A stretch of DNA of 64,000 bases, taken from the NCBI RefSeq assembly GCF_901543175.1, contig NZ_LR594040.1, positions 992,001 through 1,056,000 on the forward strand, given 5' to 3'. Positions 1 through 8,008 of the stretch are shown here, one piece after another (position 1 is the stretch's first letter; each line of letters starts with the position of its first letter). Origin of the DNA: Streptococcus australis (GTDB taxonomy: Bacteria; Bacillota; Bacilli; Lactobacillales; Streptococcaceae). The notes below the pieces were generated by a model. The model ran no database searches and was not told where the DNA came from. It saw only the letters and a program-made list of their open reading frames with translations. The position numbers and the translations under genes are program-made.

Positions 1-770
1 TTGCACCTGAGAAAGATTACCAGCTTTTCCTAGAAGTCTTTCAAGGAGGAAGTTGGACCAAGGCAGAGCCAAAAAAGAAGGCTCGTCTGGAAGAAGTCCT
101 TGAAAAGTATATCAAACCCTTTCTACTTGGTAAGTCTGATGACCAACTGTACCTTGTTAAACTAGGTAAGGAGAAAATAGACTACGAGCAACATTTACGG
201 ATTCAGGCAGAGAAAGAACGCAGAAAGAGAGATAAAATCGCAAAGCAATACGCAGATAATCTCATCCTTGCCATGGGACCTGCAGAACGCGCCTATCAAG
301 ATTACTTTGGCTTTACAGAAACCCTAACCCAAGAAGAACGAAAATGGGAAAAAATTCTTTTTGGAAAGAATAGAGAAGAACGAGCTCTCAAGGCAAAGCA
401 AAACCAAAAAGAGCTGGAAAAGGATCAGCGGATTGCAAATCAAGATCCTATTGAACGAAAGCAGAAGCAGACTTGGCTTCTTAACTCCTATTTTCGAGAT
501 TTACCTGATGAAAAAGCTATATTTTCTCGACTCTTATTAAAATATCGAAAAAGTGGTGAAGTCCCCTTTTCAAATGATTACTTATCTGAGCATCTTATTG
601 ACTTTTTCTACAAGATGAAGGCCTTTGAGTTTGAAATTACTCCAGATCAGGTGAGGGATTTTCTAAAAGAATGTCTAGAAGCGGATCACCTATCTTCAGC
701 TCAATCTAGCTGGATAAGAGGGATTTTGACAAACTGCCTTCACCCATTTTTAGATAGGTTACTCATATAG
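1..770 (+). CDS. Unrecognised Lys/Glu-rich protein, 5' end cut by window edge
   Basis: The reading frame is open from base 3 to the stop at 770, so at least 256 residues are present and the true start lies outside the window. The first obvious ATG is at 273, but the frame runs unbroken through it with the same charged composition, so 273 is probably internal. Residues about 80-150 of the visible part are very rich in Lys, Glu, Arg and Gln (KERRKRDK, KAKQNQKELEKDQ) and probably form a coiled coil. The last 100 residues look like a globular helical domain. There is no signal peptide in the visible part and no motif I recognise. It is followed by a hairpin and the convergent mazF gene. I cannot assign a function. 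Confidence 0.6.
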   Translation, partial: APEKDYQLFLEVFQGGSWTKAEPKKKARLEEVLEKYIKPFLLGKSDDQLYLVKLGKEKIDYEQHLRIQAEKERRKRDKIAKQYADNLILAMGPAERAYQDYFGFTETLTQEERKWEKILFGKNREERALKAKQNQKELEKDQRIANQDPIERKQKQTWLLNSYFRDLPDEKAIFSRLLLKYRKSGEVPFSNDYLSEHLIDFFYKMKAFEFEITPDQVRDFLKECLEADHLSSAQSSWIRGILTNCLHPFLDRLLI

Positions 771-774
771 AAAA

Positions 775-802
775 AATCCTACCTTGTCTATGCATGGTAG
801 TA
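775..802 (-). terminator. Rho-independent terminator after mazF
   Basis: A stem of CTACCTTG against CATGGTAG with one mismatch has a six-T run on the minus strand side, right at the mazF stop. It could also stop transcription of the convergent plus-strand gene. Confidence 0.55.
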
Positions 803-803
803 T

Positions 804-1160
804 TTATGTATCTCCGAAGATGTACTGATAAAGTTGGACGACTTTCTGAAAACACTGCGTGTCCATTCTTGTTATTTTTTGAGCATTACGCATCCGAAAA
901 TCAAAGGTATACAGTTGAAATGGATTGACAGCGCCATCTACCTTATACGACGAGACAGGAACGAGCAGGCCTTTTTCTGCTAAATGCTTCTGACCATGGG
1001 TGATGGGACAGACAGCCACAAAACCAGTTTGCAAAGCATATTCTCTCCTAGACACAACCAAGGCAGGTCGCCGTTTCTGAATCTCCCGACCAACTGATGG
1101 ATCAAAGTCAAGCCAAATGATATCTTGCTTTTCAGGAATATAATCAGATTTCGCTATCAA
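804..1160 (-). CDS. mazF: MazF/PemK-type toxin endoribonuclease
   Basis: The 118-residue protein has the MazF/PemK fold signature. Residues 14-21 (DIIWLDFD) are followed by GREIQKRRPALVVSR and then AVCPITH, which match the strands that carry the family's active-site Arg and Ser/Thr. MazF-family toxins cut single-stranded mRNA at short sequences and stop growth unless bound by their antitoxin. Its start overlaps the end of the upstream AbrB-type antitoxin gene by 17 bp, the usual toxin-antitoxin layout with translational coupling. Length is normal (110-120 residues) and no disabling change is visible. Family assignment is firm; cleavage specificity cannot be read from the sequence. Confidence 0.88.
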   Translation of the reverse strand: MIAKSDYIPEKQDIIWLDFDPSVGREIQKRRPALVVSRREYALQTGFVAVCPITHGQKHLAEKGLLVPVSSYKVDGAVNPFQLYTFDFRMRNAQKITRMDTQCFQKVVQLYQYIFGDT

Positions 1161-1359
1161 TGATTTTTACCCCTTCAAAATCATTTGTCATTCTTAAGTC
1201 AGCAATCCCATCAAAAGGATCTTTTAGCTTAGGAGCCAAGACAATAACCCCATCAATTCCTTTGTAGACAACCATTTCTTGACCTTCCGTCATACCCAAA
1301 TTTTTAGGAATGGTCACAGTGAGAGAATTTCCCACCTTCCGAGTCTTTACTGTATTCAT
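1144..1359 (-). CDS. mazE: MazE-type antitoxin (AbrB/SpoVT swapped-hairpin DNA-binding)
   Basis: The 71-residue protein starts MNTVKTRKVGNSLTVTIPKN, the classic looped-hinge-helix DNA-binding half of MazE/AbrB antitoxins. Its acidic C-terminal tail (DLRMTNDFEGVKII) would wrap the toxin. I chose the ATG at 1359 because GGAGG lies eight bases before it; the longer open frame back to 1422 would run through the promoter and operator. It is the first gene of a two-gene operon with mazF. Antitoxins of this family repress their own promoter, which fits the repeats next to the -10 box. Nothing suggests it is broken. Confidence 0.88.
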   Translation of the reverse strand: MNTVKTRKVGNSLTVTIPKNLGMTEGQEMVVYKGIDGVIVLAPKLKDPFDGIADLRMTNDFEGVKIIDSEI

Positions 1360-1379
1360 CACTCTACCTCCACGAAATT

Positions 1380-1418
1380 GTATATACAAAGTATATACCA
1401 AACGGCAAATAAAGTCAA
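1380..1418 (-). promoter_or_regulatory. mazEF promoter with GTATATAC operator repeats
   Basis: On the minus strand TTGACT (1413-1418) and TATACT (1390-1395) are separated by exactly 17 bp, a strong sigma-A promoter. Two copies of the self-complementary octamer GTATATAC (1380-1387 and 1391-1398) sit on and just after the -10 box. By analogy with other MazE systems these are the likely autorepression operator; that binding role is inferred. Confidence 0.75.
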
Positions 1419-1430
1419 GCAAACGTTAAA

Positions 1431-1452
1431 TTACATAAATTAAGTTATGTTC
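1431..1452. repeat. Palindrome TTACATAA-N6-TTATGT, site 1 of 4
   Basis: The arms ACATAA and TTATGT are perfect and separated by six AT-rich bases. The same layout recurs at 4758, 7297 and 14871. It lies in the divergent mazE-rbgA intergenic space. Function is unknown. Confidence 0.5.
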
Positions 1453-1482
1453 TATAGTGTGATTTTATTTTAGTCAAAGCCT

Positions 1483-1511
1483 GTGCAAAAGCACCTAATT
1501 TATGATAGAAT
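1483..1511 (+). promoter_or_regulatory. Likely rbgA promoter (extended -10)
   Basis: An extended -10 box, TGATAGAAT, ends at 1511. The -35 element 17 bp upstream (GTGCAA) is poor. The predicted leader is about 50 bases and ends in the GGAAGGGGA ribosome-binding site. Confidence 0.5.
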
Positions 1512-1567
1512 AGATGGTGAGAAAGAAAACGTTTTATTACGTTTTTTAGTCGGAAGGGGAAAATATT

Positions 1568-2419
1568 ATGGCTACTATTCAATGGTTTCCAGGCCACATG
1601 TCTAAGGCTCGGAGGCAAGTTCAGGAGAATCTAAAGTTTGTTGATTTTGTGACAATTTTGGTGGATGCGCGTCTACCTTTATCTAGTCAAAATCCTATGT
1701 TAAACAAGATTGTGGGTGATAAACCCAAACTTTTGATTTTGAACAAGGCAGATCTGGCTGATCCAGCAATGACAAAAGAATGGCGTCAGTACTTTGAATC
1801 ACAAGGGATTCAAACTCTGGCTATAAATTCTAAAGAGCAAGTTACTGTGAAAGTTGTGACAGATGCAGCCAAAAAGCTTATGGCTGATAAGATTGCACGC
1901 CAGAAAGAACGTGGTATCAAAATTGAAACCTTGCGTACCATGATTATCGGAATTCCAAATGCCGGTAAGTCAACCCTCATGAACCGTTTGGCTGGTAAAA
2001 AGATTGCAGTTGTCGGCAATAAACCAGGTGTTACCAAGGGTCAACAATGGCTTAAAACCAATAAAGACCTTGAAATCCTAGATACGCCAGGGATTCTCTG
2101 GCCTAAGTTTGAGGATGATGCTGTCGCACTCAAACTAGCCTTGACGGGAGCTATCAAAGACCAGTTGCTTCCTATGGACGAAGTGACTATTTTTGGTCTC
2201 AATTATTTCAAAAAACATTATCCAGATAAGCTAGCTGAACGTTTCAAACAAATGAAAATTGAAGAAGAAGCTCCTGTTATCATCATGGATATGACCCGTG
2301 CCCTCGGTTTCCGTGACGACTACGACCGTTTTTACAGTCTTTTCGTGAAGGAAGTTCGTGATGGAAAACTCGGTAACTACACCTTAGATACATTGGACGA
2401 CATCGATGACGACGATTAA
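1568..2419 (+). CDS. rbgA: Ribosome biogenesis GTPase A (RbgA/YlqF)
   Basis: This is a circularly permuted GTPase needed for late assembly of the 50S ribosomal subunit. The motifs appear in the permuted order: NKAD (G4, residues 59-62), then GIPNAGKST (G1, 128-136), a GVTKG switch (154-158) and DTPG (G3, 172-175). The opening WFPGHMSKA is typical of YlqF. The C-terminal domain ends in an acidic run (DDIDDDD). At 283 residues the length is normal. The start has a clear GGAAGGGGA site. The 3' end overlaps rnhB by 14 bp, so the two are translationally coupled, an arrangement known from S. pneumoniae. Confidence 0.95.
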   Translation: MATIQWFPGHMSKARRQVQENLKFVDFVTILVDARLPLSSQNPMLNKIVGDKPKLLILNKADLADPAMTKEWRQYFESQGIQTLAINSKEQVTVKVVTDAAKKLMADKIARQKERGIKIETLRTMIIGIPNAGKSTLMNRLAGKKIAVVGNKPGVTKGQQWLKTNKDLEILDTPGILWPKFEDDAVALKLALTGAIKDQLLPMDEVTIFGLNYFKKHYPDKLAERFKQMKIEEEAPVIIMDMTRALGFRDDYDRFYSLFVKEVRDGKLGNYTLDTLDDIDDDD

Positions 2420-3185
2420 AGAAATCAAAGAACTTCTCGCTACTGTCAAAGAATTAGACAATCCTCTTTTTCTAGAATTCAAAAAAGATGTCCGTTCTGG
2501 AGTTCAAAAGGAAATCTACAAGCGTAAAAAAGCCATTCAGGCAGAACTGGATGAAAACCTTCGTTTGGAATCCATGCTTTCCTATGAAAAAGAGCTTTAC
2601 AAACAAGGAATGACCTTAATAGCAGGTGTTGACGAGGTCGGCCGTGGTCCTTTGGCTGGTCCTGTGGTCGCTGCAGCCGTTATCTTGCCAAAAAATTGTA
2701 AGATTAGAGGCCTCAACGATAGCAAAAAGATCCCCAAAAAGAAACATCTGGAAATTTATCAAGCCGTTCAAGACCAAGCTTTGGCAATCGGTGTCGGAAT
2801 CATGGATAATCAAGTCATTGACCAAGTCAATATCTATGAAGCAACCAAGCTTGCTATGAAAGAAGCAATTTCTCAGCTCAGCCCCCAACCTGAGCACCTC
2901 TTGATTGATGCCATGCAGCTTGATTTACCAATTTCACAAACCTCCATCATCAAAGGAGATGCTAACTCCCTCTCGATCGCAGCTGCATCTATAGTGGCCA
3001 AGGTGACACGGGATGAATTGATGAAGGACTATGATGATCAATATCCTGGATATGATTTTACAGCTAATGCAGGATACGGAACAGCTAAACATCTAGAAGG
3101 ATTGGAAAAACTAGGTGTCACCCCAATTCACCGAACCAGTTTTGAACCAGTCAAAACACTGGTTTCAACCAAGAAAGATAAGTAA
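2406..3185 (+). CDS. rnhB: Ribonuclease HII
   Basis: RNase HII removes RNA from RNA-DNA hybrids and excises single ribonucleotides from DNA. The catalytic signature [18 protein letters not shown] is at about residues 73-90. LNDSKKI and the later LIDAM and [21 protein letters not shown] blocks complete the DEDD active site. The roughly 70-residue N-terminal extension is normal for Gram-positive RNase HII. The start lies inside the last codons of rbgA. The 259-residue length matches the pneumococcal protein, and no defect is seen. Confidence 0.95.
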   Translation: MTTIKEIKELLATVKELDNPLFLEFKKDVRSGVQKEIYKRKKAIQAELDENLRLESMLSYEKELYKQGMTLIAGVDEVGRGPLAGPVVAAAVILPKNCKIRGLNDSKKIPKKKHLEIYQAVQDQALAIGVGIMDNQVIDQVNIYEATKLAMKEAISQLSPQPEHLLIDAMQLDLPISQTSIIKGDANSLSIAAASIVAKVTRDELMKDYDDQYPGYDFTANAGYGTAKHLEGLEKLGVTPIHRTSFEPVKTLVSTKKDK

Positions 3186-3197
3186 GAGGAAATGATT

Positions 3198-4748
3198 ATG
3201 GAGGAACAGTCAGAAACACTCAGTTCCAAGAAAGAATTTGCCTTTGCCTCAAGCACCATATTATCCCAAGTTGGTCGTGGAATCATTGTTGGTCTTGCCG
3301 TCGGGCTAATCGTCGGATCCTTTCGTTTTTTAATTGAAAAAGGCTTCCACCTGATACAAGGACTCTATCAAGATCAAGCGCACCTAGTGCGCAATCTTTT
3401 TATCATTGGTCTATTTTATTTAATAGTTTGCTGGCTTAGTGCGAAACTAACTCGGTCGGAAAAAGATATCAAGGGTTCTGGAATTCCTCAAGTCGAAGCA
3501 GAACTAAAGGGACTCATGTCACTTAATTGGTGGAGTGTCCTCTGGAAAAAATATGTATTAGGTATTCTTGCTATTGCCAGTGGCCTTATGCTAGGTAGAG
3601 AAGGTCCAAGCATTCAACTTGGGGCTGTTGGTGGAAAAGGTATTGCCAAGTGGCTAAAATCCAGTCCAGTAGAGGAACGTTCCTTGATTGCAAGTGGGGC
3701 TGCCGCAGGACTAGCAGCTGCCTTTAATGCACCAATCGCAGGTCTTCTCTTTGTTGTAGAAGAAGTCTATCACCATTTTTCACGCTTTTTCTGGGTCTCA
3801 ACTCTAGCAGCCAGTATCGTAGCAAACTTTGTCTCATTGCTCATATTTGGCCTAACACCCGTACTGGATATGCCAGACAACATTCCTCTCATGACCCTAG
3901 ACCAGTATTGGATTTACCTGGTTATGGGAGTATTTCTCGGGCTCTCTGGTTTTCTCTATGAGAAAGCTGTCCTCAATGTTGGTCGAATTTATGATTGGAT
4001 TGGTCAAAAAATCCATTTGGATAGAGCTTATTATCCAATCTTGGCTTTTATTCTTATCATACCAGTCGGGATATTCTTACCACAAATTCTCGGTGGTGGA
4101 AATCAGGTCGTTCTTTCCTTAACTGAGCAAGATTTTAGTTTCCAAGTTCTATTATCTTACTTTTTGATTCGCTTTGCTTGGAGCATGATTAGCTATGGAA
4201 GCGGTCTTCCAGGAGGAATTTTCCTTCCTATTCTGGCGCTCGGTTCCTTACTTGGTGCCCTAGTCGGTGTTATTTGTGTCAATCTTGGACTTGTCAGTCA
4301 GGAACAATTTCCTATATTTGTCATTCTGGGAATGAGTGGCTACTTTGGGGCAATATCTAAGGCTCCCTTAACTGCTATGATACTCGTAACCGAGATGGTT
4401 GGAGATATTCGCAACCTCATGCCACTTGGCTTAGTGACCTTAGTCGCCTACATCATCATGGATTTACTAAAGGGTGCGCCAGTATACGAGGCCATGCTTG
4501 AGAAAATGCTGCCAGAAGAAGCAACAGATGAAGGAGAAGTCACCCTCATTGAAATTCCTGTATCTGACAAAATCGCTGAGAAACAGGTTCACGAACTCAA
4601 CTTGCCACATAACGTACTCATCACCACCCAAGTTCATAATGGTAAAAGCCAAACAGTGAATGGCTCAACCAGAATGTATCTGGGCGATATGATTCACCTA
4701 GTGATTCCAAAAAGTGAAATTGGAAAAATCAAAGATTTGTTGTTGTAA
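3198..4748 (+). CDS. ClC-family chloride/proton antiporter with TrkA-C domain
   Basis: This membrane protein of about 516 residues carries the three ClC selectivity-filter motifs: GSGIPQVE, GREGPSIQLGA (with the gating Glu) and GLPGGIFLPI. The family exchanges chloride for protons and helps cells survive acid stress. After about ten hydrophobic segments, the last 75 residues (from VTLIEIPVSDK) form a TrkA-C/RCK-C regulatory domain rather than the CBS pair of other ClCs. I chose the second ATG because AGAGGA lies seven bases upstream of it and only one base from the first ATG (3192). It follows rnhB closely and may share its transcript. Confidence 0.9.
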   Translation: MEEQSETLSSKKEFAFASSTILSQVGRGIIVGLAVGLIVGSFRFLIEKGFHLIQGLYQDQAHLVRNLFIIGLFYLIVCWLSAKLTRSEKDIKGSGIPQVEAELKGLMSLNWWSVLWKKYVLGILAIASGLMLGREGPSIQLGAVGGKGIAKWLKSSPVEERSLIASGAAAGLAAAFNAPIAGLLFVVEEVYHHFSRFFWVSTLAASIVANFVSLLIFGLTPVLDMPDNIPLMTLDQYWIYLVMGVFLGLSGFLYEKAVLNVGRIYDWIGQKIHLDRAYYPILAFILIIPVGIFLPQILGGGNQVVLSLTEQDFSFQVLLSYFLIRFAWSMISYGSGLPGGIFLPILALGSLLGALVGVICVNLGLVSQEQFPIFVILGMSGYFGAISKAPLTAMILVTEMVGDIRNLMPLGLVTLVAYIIMDLLKGAPVYEAMLEKMLPEEATDEGEVTLIEIPVSDKIAEKQVHELNLPHNVLITTQVHNGKSQTVNGSTRMYLGDMIHLVIPKSEIGKIKDLLL

Positions 4749-4757
4749 GTTTTTTAT

Positions 4758-4781
4758 TTACATAATTTATTTTACGTAAAA
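4758..4781. repeat. Palindrome TTTACATAA-N6-TTACGTAAA, site 2 of 4
   Basis: Nine-base arms with one mismatch flank the six bases TTTATT, ten bases after the ClC gene stop. It lacks the GC-rich stem of an ordinary terminator. Confidence 0.5.
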
Positions 4782-4801
4782 TATTATTGAAAGGATTCTC
4801 T

Positions 4802-5544
4802 ATGAAAAGAAATAAGGCAATTGCGGTATATTTGCTGGGCACATTTAGCCAAATAGTATCAGTTTGTCTCCTTTTTTTCTCTTGAATCATTTTTCTATTC
4901 ATTCCAATCTATTAACTATTTTAGGAATCTTTCTAGATGGGATTTCTTCAGCTCTTTGGGGAATAATTGTTGCAAATCACTATTTTCATATTCATTTTAA
5001 GGAGATTGTAAAAGATTTTTTTAACATTCATAGCAGTTATAAACACTATTTATTATCTTTCTTCCTTATTATCCTTGATTTCTCTTTTCTAATGTTTGGT
5101 GGGAAAATAATAGAATTTAGCTGGTATCTCCCATTTTTGATGTTCTTCAAATTTATTGCCTTTGGTGGTATAGAAGAGATTGGATGGCGATATGTCTTTC
5201 AATCAATTTTACAAGAGAAGCTACCGTATTTTCACTCAACAATCCTAACCTTTTTCAGCTGGGCAATTTGGCATCTGTTGTTCTTTTACATAGATGGTTC
5301 CCTAGCAACACTGCAAACTCTACCGTTTTTATTTGGATTGCTGACGAATTCTTTCATACTCTCAGCTCTTTATATCAAGACAAGCAATCTCTGGATTTGT
5401 GTTATGACACACTCGATCATTAACGTCTTGTCTCAGCTAACCATAGACACTGATCGATCCGAAACCTACCTGCTTAAAACCTTCATCATCTTGGTATCCT
5501 GCTATATGGTAATACATAAAAAAGATGAGTATAGGTGGTACTGA
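4802..5544 (+). pseudogene. CPBP-family intramembrane metalloprotease, frameshifted near the N-terminus
   Basis: An ATG with AAAGGA upstream starts MKRNKAIAVYLLGTFSQIVS and stops after 27 codons. The rest of the protein continues in another frame through a run of seven Ts at 4872-4878. Eight Ts would restore one open frame of about 247 residues. The C-terminal part has the CPBP (Abi) signature: EEIGWR (EExxxR), FSWAIWH and THSIINVL, within several hydrophobic segments. In streptococci such proteins are often tied to bacteriocin self-immunity or prenyl-protein processing. The slip could be a real inactivation, phase variation or a sequencing error. A TTG at 4864 could restart translation but has no good ribosome-binding site. 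Confidence 0.75.
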
Positions 5545-5606
5545 TTTTGTTGGAAAACAGTATTATTCTTTTGAAAAGTTATATGCTAAGGAGGACATAC
5601 ATCATA

Positions 5607-6044
5607 ATGAAAATAATCGATGTTCTATATCATTTTTATGGCGATTTTGATTTCATTGAAGAAAAATACAATGAAAAATACGAAGGTATTCTTATCAAGA
5701 TAAAGGAAGAGCAAGAATATAAAAGATGCCGCTTGGCAAAAAGAACACCAAAAAAAGAAGGATATTTTACAGTTTTTTGGAAAAAAGACCAAAACAACAA
5801 GAACATTCCTTATACCAATGAGGACTTAGGAAATGAACTTATAATCGTTATCATTGATAATGATAAGAGGGGACTATTCATTATTCCAAACGAGGTGGCT
5901 ATTTGTAAAAACATTCTGTCGACAAAAGATAGCAATGGAAAAATGTCTATGCGATTTTATCCTCCTTGGTGCTCAAATTTAAATACAACAGCTCGAGCAA
6001 CACAAAAATGGCAATTGCAATATTTTAGAGAAATTGAAATATAA
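5607..6044 (+). CDS. MepB-family protein
   Basis: The 145-residue protein carries the block pattern of the MepB family: FTVFWKKD, IPYTNEDLG, GLFIIPNEVA, ILST, GKMSMRFYPPW and TQKWQLQYF. MepB was named from the staphylococcal mepRAB multidrug cluster, but its biochemical role is not established. I placed the start at MKIIDVLYHF. AAGGAGG lies about 12 bases upstream, slightly far, and the in-frame ATG further upstream overlaps that site. No efflux pump is adjacent; its neighbours are the broken CPBP gene and, after a terminator, xerS. Confidence 0.72.
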   Translation: MKIIDVLYHFYGDFDFIEEKYNEKYEGILIKIKEEQEYKRCRLAKRTPKKEGYFTVFWKKDQNNKNIPYTNEDLGNELIIVIIDNDKRGLFIIPNEVAICKNILSTKDSNGKMSMRFYPPWCSNLNTTARATQKWQLQYFREIEI

Positions 6045-6069
6045 ACATATTGCCGGATTACATACACAC

Positions 6070-6116
6070 AAAAGACCTGTTTCTTATGATTGTGGAACCA
6101 GGTCTTTGTTTTTTTC
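6070..6116 (+). terminator. Rho-independent terminator after the MepB-like gene
   Basis: AAAGACCTG pairs with CAGGTCTTT and is followed by a T-rich run, closing the upstream plus-strand transcript before dif and xerS. Confidence 0.85.
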
Positions 6117-6140
6117 TAGAATCCATCAAACACTTATAAC

Positions 6141-6171
6141 GTCTTTCCGAAAAACTATAATTTTCTTGAAA
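6141..6171. other. dif(SL)-like chromosome dimer resolution site
   Basis: The 31 bases begin GTCTTTCCGAAAAAC, continue TATAATTTTCTTGAAA and lie about 50 bp upstream of xerS. Streptococci and lactococci use a single recombinase, XerS, with an atypical 31-bp dif site next to its gene. This sequence matches that site as I remember it (TTTTCCGAAAAAC half, asymmetric TTTTCTTGAAA half). The switch in gene direction just downstream fits a replication terminus. The match is from memory, not an alignment. Confidence 0.8.
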
Positions 6172-6210
6172 AATAAATAAGTCTATGCTATACTACTAGT
6201 AGACTTATTT
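6166..6210 (+). promoter_or_regulatory. xerS promoter inside an 11-bp inverted repeat
   Basis: TTGAAA (6166-6171) and TATACT (6189-6194) are 17 bp apart. A perfect inverted repeat, AAATAAGTCTA at 6175-6185 and TAGACTTATTT at 6200-6210, brackets the -10 box. The -35 box overlaps the right end of the dif-like site, so XerS bound at dif could repress its own gene. Confidence 0.75.
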
Positions 6211-6223
6211 ATGGAGAAAATAC

Positions 6224-7294
6224 ATGAAACGTGAGATTTTACTGGAACGAATCGATAAACTAAAACAAATCATGCCCTGGTATGTTTTGGAATACTACCA
6301 ATCTAAGCTTGCTGTTCCCTACAGTTTTACAACCTTGTACGAATATCTCAAGGAATACGATCGATTTTTCAGCTGGGTTTTGGAGTCTGGCATTTCAAAC
6401 GTTGATACAATGGCCGATATCCCCTTATCTGTCTTAGAACATATGACAAAAAAAGACATGGAATCCTTTATCCTATATCTACGTGAACGCCCATTGCTGA
6501 ATGCCAATACAACCAAGCAAGGTGTCTCTCAGACAACTATCAATCGAACCTTATCGGCACTTTCTAGTCTTTATAAGTATCTAACCGAGGAAGTTGAAAA
6601 CGAGCAAGGAGAGCCTTATTTCTATCGTAATGTAATGAAGAAAGTTTCAACCAAGAAAAAGAAAGAAACACTTGCTGCCAGAGCTGAAAACATCAAACAA
6701 AAACTCTTTCTAGGTGATGAAACAGAGGGTTTTCTAACTTATATCGACCAGGAGTACCCTAAAACGCTCTCAAATCGTGCCCTATCTTCCTTTAATAAGA
6801 ACAAGGAGCGAGATTTGGCCATTATCGCCCTTCTCTTGGCGTCTGGTGTCCGCTTATCTGAAGCTGTTAATCTGGATCTAAGAGATCTCAATCTCAAAAT
6901 GATGGTCATTGATGTCACACGTAAAGGTGGCAAACGTGACTCGGTTAATGTCGCTGCCTTTGCTAAGCCTTATCTAGAGAATTATCTAGCCATTAGAAAT
7001 CAACGCTATAAGACTGAAAAGACGGACATTGCACTCTTTTTGACACTTTACCGAGGTGTTCCGAACCGTATTGATGCTTCCAGCGTCGAAAAAATGGTTG
7101 CTAAGTACTCTGAGGACTTCAAAGTCCGTGTAACTCCCCACAAACTTCGCCATACTCTGGCAACTAGACTCTATGATGCGACTAAATCGCAAGTTTTGGT
7201 CAGTCACCAACTAGGACACGCCAGTACACAAGTTACTGACCTCTATACCCATATCGTCAATGATGAGCAAAAGAATGCTCTAGACAGTTTGTGA
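6224..7294 (+). CDS. xerS: Tyrosine recombinase XerS
   Basis: XerS is the single tyrosine recombinase that resolves chromosome dimers at dif in streptococci. The catalytic set is visible: Arg in [17 protein letters not shown] (His-x-x-Arg), LGHAS and the nucleophile Tyr in VTDLYTHI near the end. The N-terminal 110 residues form the SAM-like core-binding domain. At 356 residues it is longer than XerC/XerD, as is usual for XerS. The neighbouring dif-like site supports housekeeping resolution rather than a phage integrase. It has its own promoter and a terminator downstream. Confidence 0.95.
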   Translation: MKREILLERIDKLKQIMPWYVLEYYQSKLAVPYSFTTLYEYLKEYDRFFSWVLESGISNVDTMADIPLSVLEHMTKKDMESFILYLRERPLLNANTTKQGVSQTTINRTLSALSSLYKYLTEEVENEQGEPYFYRNVMKKVSTKKKKETLAARAENIKQKLFLGDETEGFLTYIDQEYPKTLSNRALSSFNKNKERDLAIIALLLASGVRLSEAVNLDLRDLNLKMMVIDVTRKGGKRDSVNVAAFAKPYLENYLAIRNQRYKTEKTDIALFLTLYRGVPNRIDASSVEKMVAKYSEDFKVRVTPHKLRHTLATRLYDATKSQVLVSHQLGHASTQVTDLYTHIVNDEQKNALDSL

Positions 7295-7296
7295 AA

Positions 7297-7316
7297 TACA
7301 TAAAATAAATTATGTA
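7297..7316. repeat. Palindrome TACATAA-N6-TTATGTA, site 3 of 4
   Basis: Perfect seven-base arms flank AATAAA, three bases after the xerS stop. A true terminator follows separately, so this element is probably not the terminator. Confidence 0.55.
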
Positions 7317-7333
7317 ACTATGTAATATAAAGT

Positions 7334-7369
7334 AAAACAGAAACTCCTCCTCCACCGAGCCTCTGTTTT
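7334..7369. terminator. Bidirectional terminator between xerS and the ABC operon
   Basis: AAAACAGA pairs with TCTGTTTT, with A/T runs on both sides, between the convergent xerS and ABC transporter genes. Confidence 0.75.
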
Positions 7370-7374
7370 ATTAT

Positions 7375-8007
7375 TTATAGTCTATTTAGATTAATAACTT
7401 CATCTGCTTGATTCCAAATATCAGGATTATGAGTTGCAAGAATTATCAAGCGGTCTGGCTTTTTCAATGATAAAAGCAAGTTCATAATTTCTTGTGAAGT
7501 TTCTGGATCAAGTGCTGCAGTCAGTTCATCTGCCAAAATCAAAGGAGGATCCTTGAGGATGACTTTAGCCAAGGCGACACGTTGCGCTTCTCCGCCTGAT
7601 AATTCGTAGATTTTTTGATCAAGAGTGAGATAATCCAATCCCACCTTTTCTAAGACTTCTTCTTCTCGCTTCTTCTTCTCTTGTTTAGTCCATTTTTGAC
7701 CAATCAATCCAAGTTCTAAATTTGCAGCTATGGTCTCGTTTTCAAGAAGGCCAAAATTTTGAAAGAGATAGCCTAATTCATTTTTAAAAAAGTGATGAGA
7801 TTTGATTTGCTTAAGTTCTTGCCCTCGATAGCTGATGCTTCCCTTTTCATAAGATTCCAGCTTAGCCAGGATATTGAGTAGGGTTGTTTTGCCACAACCA
7901 CTATTTCCGATTAGGGCATAGACCTTTCCTGCTGCAAATTGCAGATTGATATCCTGAAAGACAGTCCGTTTTCCAAATGATTTTTCCAGATGTTCTATTT
8001 TAATCAT
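7375..8007 (-). CDS. ABC transporter ATP-binding protein, bacteriocin-associated type
   Basis: The 210-residue ATPase has Walker A GNSGCGKTT (residues about 34-42), the Q-loop in YLFQNFG, signature LSGGEAQRVALAK, Walker B LILADEL and the switch His in ATHNPD. It resembles the LolD/MacB-like subfamily. Only one base separates it from the upstream permease gene, and a lactococcin-972-type gene comes before that. In this bacteriocin family a membrane protein and an ATPase follow the peptide gene and are thought to give immunity or export. The exact substrate is inferred from context. Confidence 0.88.
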   Translation of the reverse strand: MIKIEHLEKSFGKRTVFQDINLQFAAGKVYALIGNSGCGKTTLLNILAKLESYEKGSISYRGQELKQIKSHHFFKNELGYLFQNFGLLENETIAANLELGLIGQKWTKQEKKKREEEVLEKVGLDYLTLDQKIYELSGGEAQRVALAKVILKDPPLILADELTAALDPETSQEIMNLLLSLKKPDRLIILATHNPDIWNQADEVINLNRL

Positions 8008-8008
8008 A

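Noticed and set aside
4802..4880. Programmed frameshift in the CPBP gene
   Set aside because: No stimulating stem or ribosome-binding site is seen near the T run; a simple indel explains it better.
6224..7294. xerS as a phage integrase
   Set aside because: Length, sequence and the adjacent dif-like site fit housekeeping XerS; no phage genes are nearby.
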